A stretch of DNA of 64,000 nucleotides from Thermoguttaceae bacterium (GTDB lineage Bacteria > Planctomycetota > Planctomycetia > Pirellulales > Thermoguttaceae), in NCBI GenBank assembly GCA_017407125.1, contig JAFQXE010000021.1, forward strand, positions 1-64,000, written 5' to 3'. Every line of letters begins with the position of its first letter. Positions within the stretch are counted from its first letter, which is position 1. The notes under the pieces are model-generated. The model made no database searches and had not been told where the DNA came from. It saw nothing but the letters and a program-made list of their open reading frames with translations. Below, piece by piece: positions 55,213-63,959 of this stretch. The position numbers and the translations under genes were made by a program.

Positions 55213-57193
55213 TTCTTTTCTTTTTGTAGTTCGGTTTCTTTTCCGGGAACTGATAATCGAATCCCGGTTCGACTGCGTTGGGGTCGTGCGGCTTGTACTG
55301 GAAGTTTTCTTCTTTGGGAACGCGCGGAGCCGGTTTGGCAAACAGCGTCTTGACGAAGAAGTAAACGATAATCAACGCCATGAGAAGCAAAATCCCGTTG
55401 GAAATGACGTTGCTTCTTTCGGATTGCTGAACTTCATATTTGAGCGCTTTCGGGGCAAACAGCAGCGGCGCCAGCTGATAGGCGTGCCCTTTAGCCTCGT
55501 CCGCCCGGCGATACATCCACGTATTGAACATAAAACAGGGAACGCTCAAGTCGACGCCAAATCCCGCGCCGTCGCCCGTCTGAACGCCCTCCGGCAGTTC
55601 CAGAACGTTAATAACTATCGGGTTGTCGGCAGAGTCGGACGTGAACATATAAATATTGTAATACTGTTCAATTCCGAATCTGGCTCTGACGTCGGGCGCT
55701 TCTACCGGAATTGCGACAATTCGGCGTACGCGTCCGGTAAGCCAGAACAGGTTCCCACGCTGGGCAATCGGGTCGTTAAACAAGGCTTCCACCGGATACG
55801 ACTGCCGTTCGACGGTCATCGTGTGACGCGGGTCGCGCATGTCCCATAATTCGTCACGCTGGGTAAGAGCCAGCTTTTTGATCTCCGCAAATTTTTTCGG
55901 GTCCAGCGCCCGTTTGACAGCCGACAGTTCCTGATAGAAACATTCCCGGTTGCGTTCGTTGAGCGTGCAGTCGGTTGGGAACGGGATCTTTCTTCCCGGA
56001 GGAATGGGCTTGGAATCGAGTTCGTCAAACAGACCGTAGTCCATGCCGAGATTTCCCAACGGCGTATCCGGATGCCAGGCGATTCGCATTGCGATAAAGT
56101 ACGAATGCCGCGGCTTGTCTGTCTGCTTGTCCAGCGGACCGTATTTGAGAAAATAAGCGTCTGCGGTTACGGGATAGGAAACGGACGCGCCGGTCTTCCA
56201 CTTTTTGGGAATAACGCTTGTAATAATCAAAATGCGCTGTCCCGTATTGAGTTTGACGGCAACGAAGTACAGCGAGTCCATTTCAAACCGGGTTTGCAGT
56301 TCCTGAATGAGCGAAACAGACTCAATCGCTTCCGCCGTCCCTTCCAGATGATACAACGCCCCGCGCTGCTCGGTTCGATTAAAAGCGCGCAGTTCAAAAG
56401 CGATGTCTTTTTTCTCCTCGTCCTGAACGTCCTTTCCGTCCAGCATGTCGGCGGCGGCTTGAGAGGATTTCGTCCACGGCAGAATAAAGTCCAGCGGGAA
56501 TCGTTTTGCGGTAAAGATGAGTTGGGCGGTAAAGTTGTTTTGAGCTGGATTCCACGCCTCGCCGTCTTTGTACTGTTCCCATTGAGATTCCGAAACGCCT
56601 ACAGCGTTCCAAAGTTGATTCAGTGAATTGACAGCTTTTTTCGCTTCGGAATTTGCTTCAGGATCCAAATCCTCCGCCGTTTTGACAACCGGCTCTGTCG
56701 GCGTGTTTTCGATTTCCGGCGTAGCGACTTTTTTCTCCTCCTCGGTCTCACTCAGATCGGCAACTTCTGGCGCAGGTTCGGGATTCTCTGACGCTTCGGG
56801 TTGAACAGACTCTGTTGGAGTCGTTTCCGGTTGAATGGGTTCTGCAGGCGTCGTTTCTTCCGGCGCAACGGGCGCAGTTTCCGGTTCAGCTGGCGCGGCT
56901 TCTGGCTGAGCAGGGGCCGCAGGAGTCGTTTCCGGTTGAATTTGTTCTTCTTCCGGCTGAGCAGGCGCCGCTTCTGGTTGAGTGGTTTCTTCAGGGGCGG
57001 TCTCTGGTTGAGCGGGTTCCGCAGGGGCAGCCTCTGGCTCTGGAACAGACGTTGGCGCCTCAACCGTTGCGTTTTCCGGCTCTGATTCTGGCGAAGCTGC
57101 GTCTTGAGAAAACGCCGTCGAATTGATAACAAAAGCGATTATTGCTGTAAACGCAAAAACAAAAAACGTTCTGGAAAGATGGCGATTGTTCAT
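55205..57193 (-). CDS. Large secreted protein with Pro/Glu repeats and a C-terminal anchor
   Basis: 662 aa from the ATG at 57193. Signal peptide about 1-28 (ending STAFSQD). Residues about 30-165 are PAEP/QPETAPEE/TTPAEP repeats, a flexible acidic spacer. Residues about 185-585 form a folded region, seemingly two related halves: RTEQRGALYHLEGTAEAIES and IAQRGNLFWLTGRVRRIVAI line up as an internal duplication. A membrane helix near residues 600-622 (ILLLMALIIVYFFVKTLFA) and a basic tail KKKRRK end it. The topology suggests a membrane-anchored periplasmic protein. No known family recognised. Confidence 0.78.
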   Translation of the reverse strand: MNNRHLSRTFFVFAFTAIIAFVINSTAFSQDAASPESEPENATVEAPTSVPEPEAAPAEPAQPETAPEETTQPEAAPAQPEEEQIQPETTPAAPAQPEAAPAEPETAPVAPEETTPAEPIQPETTPTESVQPEASENPEPAPEVADLSETEEEKKVATPEIENTPTEPVVKTAEDLDPEANSEAKKAVNSLNQLWNAVGVSESQWEQYKDGEAWNPAQNNFTAQLIFTAKRFPLDFILPWTKSSQAAADMLDGKDVQDEEKKDIAFELRAFNRTEQRGALYHLEGTAEAIESVSLIQELQTRFEMDSLYFVAVKLNTGQRILIITSVIPKKWKTGASVSYPVTADAYFLKYGPLDKQTDKPRHSYFIAMRIAWHPDTPLGNLGMDYGLFDELDSKPIPPGRKIPFPTDCTLNERNRECFYQELSAVKRALDPKKFAEIKKLALTQRDELWDMRDPRHTMTVERQSYPVEALFNDPIAQRGNLFWLTGRVRRIVAIPVEAPDVRARFGIEQYYNIYMFTSDSADNPIVINVLELPEGVQTGDGAGFGVDLSVPCFMFNTWMYRRADEAKGHAYQLAPLLFAPKALKYEVQQSERSNVISNGILLLMALIIVYFFVKTLFAKPAPRVPKEENFQYKPHDPNAVEPGFDYQFPEKKPNYKKKRRK

Positions 57194-57342
57194 ATTTTCT
57201 CTGATTTCAATTAAATATTTGGCGGTATTTACTGAAAAATACACAAAATCCGCCCTGCAATCTCTTTTCGAGAAATCAATTTTCGGTATAATAAAAAAGG
57301 ATTGACATGGGCGTCTATTTAAAAGACGTTTATTTTAATCAT

Positions 57343-57372
57343 ATATTAGTATAGCTGATATTAGTATAGCTG
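57343..57372. repeat. Perfect 15-bp tandem duplication
   Basis: ATATTAGTATAGCTG twice, head to tail, in the region between the divergent genes at 57193 and 57457. It may be a duplicated operator or -10 region. Confidence 0.9.
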
Positions 57373-57456
57373 ACAATTTTGGAACAGATAATCATTTCCC
57401 ATTCCAAAATTAGATATAAACAGATTATTTAGTAATATTTATTTACTGTATTTGTT

Positions 57457-58026
57457 ATGAGCAAACATTTTCCTCACGCGTACGTTATTAATGTTATGGC
57501 AGACGACCACCCGGGCATTGTCTCGTCGGTTTCGTCCGTTATTGAATCTTTGTCAGGCAACATCGACGGCTGTTCCCAGACGGTTTTGGGCGGATATTTT
57601 ACGCTCATTATGCTCGTCAGCCTTCCAGAAGCCATCGAACCGGACGTCCTTTCTGAAATGATTCATCAGGTCAATACTGACTTTCAGGTCAGCGTTCGTC
57701 AGATGAAAAGCAAGAGCGCTCCGGCTGCGCCCCAGGATTCGGACAGCTATGTCATTACCGTATTTGGAAAGGATAAACCGGCGATCGTTCGCAAGTTTAG
57801 CGCCTATTTGGCGGATCGCGAAATCAATATCGTTGACCTGTACGGCGCTCACCGCGGAGAAGACGAGTTCGTTCTGATTGGTCAGGTTGAAGTTCCAACG
57901 CACTGGAATTTGGATACGCTCCAGTCAGAGCTGGCGTACATGGGCAAGGAACTTGGCTTTACAGTTAAGCTGCAGCAGCAAAACATCTTTTTGGCGACCA
58001 ATCAGCTTCGACTTCCGAAAAACTAA
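57457..58026 (+). CDS. Double ACT-domain protein (GcvR-like)
   Basis: 189 aa. Two ACT domains: residues about 8-85 (VINVMADDHPGIVSSVSSVI, IDGCSQTVLGGYFTLIMLVS) and about 98-180 (VITVFGKDKPAIVRKFSAYL, EINIVDLYGAHRGEDEFVLI). This matches the glycine cleavage system repressor-like GcvR family, which acts by protein contact or small-ligand binding rather than DNA binding. No DNA-binding domain is present. gcv genes are not in the window. It lies upstream of lnt with 42 bases between. Confidence 0.88.
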   Translation: MSKHFPHAYVINVMADDHPGIVSSVSSVIESLSGNIDGCSQTVLGGYFTLIMLVSLPEAIEPDVLSEMIHQVNTDFQVSVRQMKSKSAPAAPQDSDSYVITVFGKDKPAIVRKFSAYLADREINIVDLYGAHRGEDEFVLIGQVEVPTHWNLDTLQSELAYMGKELGFTVKLQQQNIFLATNQLRLPKN

Positions 58027-58068
58027 AAGTCAAGAGTAATCAGAGTCAATAGTTTCGAAAGCAATTCC

Positions 58069-59799
58069 ATGAAATCGTTTTTTTTCCTGTTGATTCCATC
58101 AATCGTTTTGATTCGACTAGGATTCCCGCCATTTGACTTGGCGCCGTTGACACTGGCGGGATGGGCGATACTATTGGGTTTTATTCTGTCTGAACGTCAA
58201 ACGACGTCCAGCGCTTTGGGCGGCGCGTGGCTGGCGGGATTTCTTTGGAATCTTTCCATGACCGTTTACGTCGCCTTTCCGCATTGGGCGACCAGCATCG
58301 GCTGGGTGGCGCTGTCAGCTTATTTGGCTCTTTACTGGCTCGTTTGGGCTTGGGGTTGCAGACTGGCTTTACAAAAAAGAATCCCACTTTGGCTTGCGGC
58401 GCCTATTCTCTGGACAGGTTTGGAATTGATTCAGGGACATCTGCTTTCCGGATTTCTGCTTAATCAGCAGGGAATTGCGTTCTACAAAGCTCCTGTCATG
58501 CTGCAGCTGGCGGAATTCGGCGGATCGTACGCCATCAGTTTTATCGTGATATTGCTTTCCACTCTGGTTTATCATGCGTGGAAAAACAGCATGGAACATA
58601 AACTGCCTTTTTTGGCGTTATTTTCAATATTCCTGGTCGTCGGTCTTGTTGCAGGATCTGGTTACGTTATACTCGATAAGACAATTAGCGATCTGAAACT
58701 CGATAATTCTGATAATAGCACAGACGAATTCGCTCTGTTAACAGGGAATTTGGAATCGGCTCTTAATATTGCGTTGATTCAGGGGAACGTGCCTTGTCAG
58801 ATTGAATACGATCCCGACCTCCTGGAAAGAACATCTAATGTTTATTGTTCCAAGACTTTTGAGGCTCTCAATAGCTTGCCGCGCCCAGACATTATTGTCT
58901 GGCCAGAGGGCATATTCCGTTATCCTCGCTGGGAAATCGGAGAGAAAGAACCTGTTCCCGATCCGAATTTTGAAGGAACAAAAGAGCAGTTTTTAGATCA
59001 GGTTCGTCAACATGTCGAGGCGTCTGAAAAACAAATCGGCGCTTGGGCAAAAAATTTTGACGCCTGTTTTATTACTGGCATCGACCGCTGCATTCTGTCA
59101 GGCGAAGACGTATTGCATTACAACTGCGTTGTTGGAGTCGATTCCCAGGGGCGAGACGTCGGTCAGTACGACAAGCGGCATCTGGTTTTGTTTGGGGAAT
59201 ACATACCTTTTGCAGATCAGTTTCCTGTTCTTAAAGAGATCACGCCTGTCGGAGGCGGGATGCAGGCAGGAAAACAAATTGCTTCTCCTTTGACGTTCCA
59301 AAAAGTCAATTCAACAAATGAAAGCGAGGACTCTGACTGGACGTTTCTTCCGAGCGTCTGTTATGAAAATACGCTTCCTCATATTATTCGCGCTCAGGTT
59401 TTAAAATCCGACAAACCCGTCGACGCTTTGCTCAATCTTTCAAACGATGGCTGGTTTAAAGGCAGTTTTGAAAACGAACTGCGATTGACTCAAAGCGTTT
59501 TTCGCGCTATCGAAACCAGAAAAACTCATCTCGTTGCTTGCAACGGCGGCATTTCCGCTCACATAGACCCAACCGGACGGATCGTTCAACACGGTCATCG
59601 AGAAACGCCGTCTTTTTGGGGTGGAACCGTTCAGAATGAATTTATTCCCATATCATTAAAGAAAAACAACTCTCGCACTGCTGTTTCAAAATACGTTCAG
59701 TATGGAGACGCCTTTGCCGGATGTTGCCTGTTTTTATCTCTGGCTATCCTTTTTAATCCGCTCGTACGACCCGCAAAATCGTCAAAATCGGAAAGTTAG
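58069..59799 (+). CDS. lnt: Apolipoprotein N-acyltransferase
   Basis: 576 aa. About seven N-terminal membrane helices (1-215) including PPFDLAPLTLAGWAILLGFI, then the nitrilase-type domain with the catalytic triad: Glu in IIVWPEGIFRYP, Lys in QYDKRHLVLFGEYIPF and Cys in FLPSVCYENTLPH. LLNLSNDGWFKGSFENELRL with FRAIETRKTHLVACNGGISA is typical, and a terminal helix follows. It adds the third acyl chain to lipoproteins in the cytoplasmic membrane, a step of diderm lipoprotein maturation. Codons are slightly more AT-rich than neighbours. Confidence 0.94.
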   Translation: MKSFFFLLIPSIVLIRLGFPPFDLAPLTLAGWAILLGFILSERQTTSSALGGAWLAGFLWNLSMTVYVAFPHWATSIGWVALSAYLALYWLVWAWGCRLALQKRIPLWLAAPILWTGLELIQGHLLSGFLLNQQGIAFYKAPVMLQLAEFGGSYAISFIVILLSTLVYHAWKNSMEHKLPFLALFSIFLVVGLVAGSGYVILDKTISDLKLDNSDNSTDEFALLTGNLESALNIALIQGNVPCQIEYDPDLLERTSNVYCSKTFEALNSLPRPDIIVWPEGIFRYPRWEIGEKEPVPDPNFEGTKEQFLDQVRQHVEASEKQIGAWAKNFDACFITGIDRCILSGEDVLHYNCVVGVDSQGRDVGQYDKRHLVLFGEYIPFADQFPVLKEITPVGGGMQAGKQIASPLTFQKVNSTNESEDSDWTFLPSVCYENTLPHIIRAQVLKSDKPVDALLNLSNDGWFKGSFENELRLTQSVFRAIETRKTHLVACNGGISAHIDPTGRIVQHGHRETPSFWGGTVQNEFIPISLKKNNSRTAVSKYVQYGDAFAGCCLFLSLAILFNPLVRPAKSSKSES

Positions 59800-59842
59800 G
59801 AGAGAGAAAATAGGCAATCTTGAAAATTTTTAGAAAATTTCC

Positions 59843-59874
59843 TTGACAATTCCGAATTTATCGATTAATATAAT
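59843..59874 (+). promoter_or_regulatory. Candidate promoter upstream of the coiled-coil protein gene
   Basis: TTGACA, then TAATAT at 17 bp or TATAAT at 20 bp spacing. The leader to 59999 would contain the hairpin GGCGGGTAATACCCGCC and a short heptamer run. Confidence 0.5.
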
Positions 59875-59968
59875 AGATGAGCTATAGGCAGTTTCCGGGG
59901 AGCGGACATTGTCCACGAAAAATAATTATGTTAGCAATTTTAGGCGGGTAATACCCGCCACCCGGAAG

Positions 59969-59994
59969 CAGAATTACGCATTACGAATTAACAC
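59969..59994. repeat. Short heptamer run (ATTACGA type)
   Basis: GAATTACGCATTACGAATTA, preceded by a GCGGGTAATACCCGC mini-hairpin at about 59943-59959, in the 5' leader of the gene at 59999. Confidence 0.7.
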
Positions 59995-59998
59995 CATC

Positions 59999-61072
59999 AT
60001 GAGTATATTTCATAAAATATTAGTCGCGTTGATATTCCTGACCATTCCGTTCAACTTCTTTTTCGCTTGTCGAGCGTTAAAGACGCATCAGATTTGGCGA
60101 GATAAGATTGTCAAGCTGGAAAAGCAGATTGCGCAGGTTGAAAAGGAATCCTACGAATTGGAACACGGGGTTATGGACGAAAAAACTGGCGAGATTACGA
60201 CCAAGGGAATTCGTCAGATTGTCTGCGATTTAGACTCAATTATGTTCCAGCGAGGACGCGCCTGGTTTGACGCCACCGCTGAAGTTGACACGGAAACCGG
60301 CAAGGTCGTCCTGGAAGTTCTCGCTCCCAGTCCGCACAATATCGTTACTGGAACAATCTTGTATTGTTTTGACGCGGCTCCGCTGGAAGAAGAAGGACGC
60401 TATATCGGCAAGTTCACCGTTACGGAAGCGGACGATACAAAAATCGAGATTATGCCCAGTATGGAAATGACTCAATCCGAGTCAAAGGGGCTTCATCCCA
60501 ATCCTCATTTGACGGACAAATTAAAGAAAGCGTCTGAAGCGTGGAACCTGTACGAAAAAATGCCGCGTGACGAACACGCCATGTACGCCAAAATGGACGA
60601 GGAAAAGATTCGCGAACTCATGCCGGAATCCAGCGCAAATGAATTCGTCAACGACGGTAAAGACGACCCGGACAGACCGGGTATGAAATACGAACGTAAA
60701 CTGCGAGATTACGAACGTATTTTCGACGCCGTTTCAAGCAAGTCCGCCAAGCTGGACGACCTGATTGTTGCCGCTGAATTCGACGCCGCCTACGCCAACA
60801 GCGCTTTGGAAGACGCTAAAGGTTTGGAAACCGCTCAGGAAAACCTGAAAAAACAACTGGCTGACCAGCGGGACAAAGTCAGAGCGGAACGCGACGCTAT
60901 CGCCGCTCACCTGAAGACGTTAAACGCTCGCTATCAAATGTATGTAGATAAAATCCAGAAGATGCGCGCTGAAAATATCAAGTTGGCAAAACAAATTGAC
61001 GCCGCCCAGCGAGAAGCAGCCAAACGAATTTACGCTCGCGCGCGAGCCAACGGCGTCGCTTCCTCGTTTTGA
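59999..61072 (+). CDS. Membrane-anchored coiled-coil protein
   Basis: 357 aa from the ATG at 59999. An N-terminal membrane helix (ILVALIFLTIPFNFFFACRA) is followed by a helix IVKLEKQIAQVEKESYELEH. A beta-rich middle (about 70-150) follows, including IMFQRGRAWFDATAEVDTET. A long coiled coil of about 90 residues near the C-terminus has QENLKKQLADQRDKVRAERD and KIQKMRAENIKLAKQID. The tail is basic (RARANG). No enzyme motif is seen. Architecture resembles envelope-spanning adaptor or secretion-stalk proteins. Function unknown. A terminator follows at 61128. Confidence 0.78.
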   Translation: MSIFHKILVALIFLTIPFNFFFACRALKTHQIWRDKIVKLEKQIAQVEKESYELEHGVMDEKTGEITTKGIRQIVCDLDSIMFQRGRAWFDATAEVDTETGKVVLEVLAPSPHNIVTGTILYCFDAAPLEEEGRYIGKFTVTEADDTKIEIMPSMEMTQSESKGLHPNPHLTDKLKKASEAWNLYEKMPRDEHAMYAKMDEEKIRELMPESSANEFVNDGKDDPDRPGMKYERKLRDYERIFDAVSSKSAKLDDLIVAAEFDAAYANSALEDAKGLETAQENLKKQLADQRDKVRAERDAIAAHLKTLNARYQMYVDKIQKMRAENIKLAKQIDAAQREAAKRIYARARANGVASSF

Positions 61073-61127
61073 TATTTTGAAGCTCAGACTAATTTGCTGT
61101 CAAACAGTTTTACTTGAATAAAAAAGA

Positions 61128-61160
61128 ATCGGGAAGAAAAAGCTCTTCCCGATTTTTTAT
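61128..61160. terminator. Bidirectional terminator
   Basis: An 11-bp stem AATCGGGAAGA / TCTTCCCGATT with a 6-base loop, T-run on the plus strand and A-run before it, between convergent genes. Confidence 0.92.
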
Positions 61161-61186
61161 TGTATTGCCGCGGCTATCTGGACTTG

Positions 61187-62104
61187 TTATTCCAGCTTTA
61201 CTCTCGGGTCAATCAGAGCGTAGGCGATGTCGACAATCAGGTTCATCGAATAGAGCAAAAACGTGAAGAGCATAACCATGCCCATTGCCAGCGTGTAGTC
61301 TCTCTGAATGGCTGCTTCAATAAAATGCGCTCCCAAGCCGGGAATGAAAAAGATCTGTTCTATAACCAGCGACCCGGTTATGATGCCAGCAATCGCTGGA
61401 CCTAAAAAAGAGACAACCGGCATAATCGCTCCGCGCAAGGCGTGTTTGAAAATAACCGTCGTTTGACTAAGCCCTTTGGATTTTGCCGTCCGAATATAGT
61501 CTTGAGACAATACGTCCAGCATTCCCGTTCGAGTCAGTCGGGCAATATACGCCGCATACGGCGCGCCCAAACAGAAAGCCGGCAAAACCAGATGAATCGG
61601 CGTTCCCCAGCTGGCAACCGGGAAAAGCGGAATTATAAAAACAAACAAAATGATAATCAATCCCGCCAGAACAAAGTCTGGAAGGGCGATTCCAATTGTC
61701 GCCAAGCTCATTAAAATGAAGTCTGAAGGCGAATTCCGATGCGTTGCAGAAACGATTCCCGCCGTTATTCCCAAAAAGACGGCAAAGGACATCGCCAAAA
61801 AACCGAGCGTCGCGGAAATGGGCATGCCTTGACGAATAATATCGTTGACGGTAAAGTCTGAACGAGTAAAACTGCAGCCAAAGTCTCCTCGACACATATT
61901 GAAAAGACTTGTCAGATACTGTTTATACAATGGCGCGTCCAGATTGTAACGCGCTTTGAGGTTTGCTTCTACTTGCGGGTCAAGCTGGCGTTCGCGGCTA
62001 TATGGACCTCCGGGAGCGGCGCGCATTAAAAAGAAGCTTACCGTAAAGACCACCCAGAGGGTTAACAGCATCCAGCCGACTCGCTTGATAATAAATGGAA
62101 GCAT
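61187..62104 (-). CDS. ABC transporter permease, oligopeptide (OppB/DppB) type
   Basis: 305 aa with six membrane helices. KRVGWMLLTLWVVFTVSFFL and FFLMRAAPGGPYSRERQLDP are the OppB/DppB opening. ARYNLDAPLYKQYLTSLFNM and GDFGCSFTRSDFTVNDII follow, and the EAA loop that contacts the ATPase is at YIRTAKSKGLSQTTVIFKHA. A late IEQIFFIPGLGAHFIEAAIQ and TFLLYSMNLIVDIAYALIDP match. It would form a heterodimer with an OppC-like permease for peptide or solute import, but the partner genes are not in this window, so the operon must continue elsewhere or be split. Confidence 0.93.
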   Translation of the reverse strand: MLPFIIKRVGWMLLTLWVVFTVSFFLMRAAPGGPYSRERQLDPQVEANLKARYNLDAPLYKQYLTSLFNMCRGDFGCSFTRSDFTVNDIIRQGMPISATLGFLAMSFAVFLGITAGIVSATHRNSPSDFILMSLATIGIALPDFVLAGLIIILFVFIIPLFPVASWGTPIHLVLPAFCLGAPYAAYIARLTRTGMLDVLSQDYIRTAKSKGLSQTTVIFKHALRGAIMPVVSFLGPAIAGIITGSLVIEQIFFIPGLGAHFIEAAIQRDYTLAMGMVMLFTFLLYSMNLIVDIAYALIDPRVKLE

Positions 62105-62114
62105 GGGGTAATAT

Positions 62115-62309
62115 GGAGTGCGACGGCTTGCCGTCGCTTTTAAAGGGTAACGTTGAGAATTACCAAAAATGTATTTCGTGCAAATAGCGTTCGAACAATA
62201 ATTTTCATTTTATTATCGTTTACTGTTCATAACGTTATTGGCACGAATTACGTTTTTTCAGGTTTACATCGGAACTGGTAATGAAAGCGACGGCAAGCCG
62301 TCGCACTCC
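62115..62309. mobile_element. MITE-like element with 26-bp perfect terminal inverted repeats
   Basis: 62115-62140 and 62284-62309 are perfect reverse complements over 26 bases, ending GGAGTGCGACGG, and each end is itself a hairpin (GCGACGGCAAGCCGTCGC). The interior of about 143 bp is AT-rich, non-coding and partly self-complementary (TTTCGTGC against GCACGAA). A single copy of the end sequence, without partner, lies near 18363-18390. No transposase gene is present, so mobility would need one in trans. Confidence 0.7.
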
Positions 62310-62317
62310 AAAACAGC

Positions 62318-63367
62318 CTATTTTTTCTTGGCTCCCTTGATTGAAATCTTGATCCGCTGGACAAAGTGTTCAGCGTTTTTAGCCTGAGTCAGCTCCTCCG
62401 CTTTCTGTCTGGCGGCGGCTTCCTGATCAAAGGGGAAGTCAAACAGTTTTTTCATATCTGGAGAGAAAACTCCCCAGCAGACTTTACAAGGTCCTTCCAG
62501 AAGAGCCTCAATCTTTTTGCGGGTCATTTTTTTCGCGCCAATCTTTTTCAGCTTGCGTTTTTTGACCTTGCGGCGCGGCATGTCTTCTTCGTCCCCATAG
62601 AAGTCTGAATCTTCATCGAAAGCTTCCAGAGAATCGTCTGACAAATCGCTAAGATCATCTTCAAAATCGTCTGAAGAATCGTCGTAACCGTCTTCGTCAT
62701 AAGATTCCTCTTCTTCGTCCTCGTCTTCTATATCGAGCGTGTCAGAGTAGTCGTCATCCTGAGAAATCTGTTCCAGTTCCAGCTTTTTCTTTTTGGGCTG
62801 TTCGTCCGATTCAAAAGCATCTGCATCGTCTGTCGCTTTACGACGACGCTTTTGTTCGACTTTTTCACGAATCGTAGACTTCTTGGGTTCATCCTCAAAA
62901 TCCGTCAGCGATTTGACAATATCGTTATCGGCTTTGGAAGATTTTTTGGTTGTCTTCTTCGTTTTTGTTACTTTTCCTGAAGTTTCTTTAACCGCCGGTT
63001 CGGCTTCGACATCCACATTTTTAGCGGTTTTTTTAGACGTTGTCTTTTTCACTGGCTTTTTTGTTTCCTCCGCGGCCTTTGTTGGAGCAGACTCTTTAGC
63101 GGAAACTTTTTTTGCCGTCGCCTTTTTGGTTTTGAGAGTAGACTTCTTTTCTTCTTTGTTATCAGCAGTCATAGATTTTTTAGCAGTTTTCTTTACGGTT
63201 TCTTCTGACGAAACGTCTGCTTTTTTTGTCGTCTTTTTATCGGATGACTTTGTTGCAGACGTCTTCTTTCCGGTTACTGCGGTTTTTGGGGCGGCTTTGG
63301 AAGCATCGGATTTTTTTGTCGATTTCTTTTTATCCGGAGCCGCATCAGGTTTGGCCTTCGTACTCAT
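62318..63367 (-). CDS. Histone-H1-like Lys-rich protein with acidic middle domain
   Basis: 349 aa. Residues 1-155 are KKxxKK/TKK/AKK repeats rich in Lys, Ala, Thr and Ser, like bacterial histone-H1-like and AlgP/Hc1-type DNA-binding tails. Residues about 190-265 are strongly acidic (DEDEEEESYDEDGYDD). The C-terminal 85 residues fold: CKVCWGVFSPDMKKLFDFPF, then a Lys/Ala helix. GPCKVCW has a CxxC-like pair. The start has AGAGGT upstream. DNA or RNA compaction with a self-shielding acidic patch is inference from composition. No homologue is recalled with a known role. Confidence 0.78.
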   Translation of the reverse strand: MSTKAKPDAAPDKKKSTKKSDASKAAPKTAVTGKKTSATKSSDKKTTKKADVSSEETVKKTAKKSMTADNKEEKKSTLKTKKATAKKVSAKESAPTKAAEETKKPVKKTTSKKTAKNVDVEAEPAVKETSGKVTKTKKTTKKSSKADNDIVKSLTDFEDEPKKSTIREKVEQKRRRKATDDADAFESDEQPKKKKLELEQISQDDDYSDTLDIEDEDEEEESYDEDGYDDSSDDFEDDLSDLSDDSLEAFDEDSDFYGDEEDMPRRKVKKRKLKKIGAKKMTRKKIEALLEGPCKVCWGVFSPDMKKLFDFPFDQEAAARQKAEELTQAKNAEHFVQRIKISIKGAKKK

Positions 63368-63959
63368 TTAGGATACCTCTGTGAAGCGTCAAAACGCAAG
63401 ACAGAAAAAACAGAACTCTGTAAAAGATCTGTTTTCCTGATAATGCGTCAGCGGAATAACAAAAAGCGCGTTGTTTTAGACCACAAACGCGATGGACATG
63501 TAAACCGCCTACCAAAATATAACCTTTCGACATTGCCATTTATATACGTCTGTTGGATTGAGCGCTGAAAAATAAAACAAAAAATGAACGCTTCAACAGA
63601 TACAGGTAATAAAGCGGGCTTATATCGAATTAATAACCGGATTGAATAATTGCACTATTGGAACAGGCTTAAAACCAAGCAACTATATGTTGCCAATTAT
63701 AAGTCTATTTTCAACTATTTTATTATTTTACAGCATATCTAAGACTTTTTCCAGAGGGAGCATTCAAATTTTCTTGTTTTTTTTCAAAAATTTTTTAATT
63801 TTATCCCGAATATGTAAAATCGACGTTTCCCAACAGAGCATTTTCGGATATACTCAAGCATACCTTAAGTTGCGAGAAACGAGGCGGCGAGGCGCCGCTC
63901 CCAGTCCGCGCTACCGCGCGAAACGTATTATAATCGCTCCCGTTGGTCGCTTTGTTTAA
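63368..63959. other. AT-rich intergenic region at the window end
   Basis: No gene is supported. Short frames near 63345-63539 and 63642-63959 have no ribosome-binding site or family features, and the latter runs through a mini-hairpin region (GGCGGCGAGGCGCCGCTCC near 63880). A promoter for the histone-like gene is expected near its start. Confidence 0.55.

Noticed and set aside
63642..63959. A 105-codon frame near the right edge
   Set aside because: Phe/Ile-rich from AT composition, no ribosome-binding site, and its end runs through repeat DNA.
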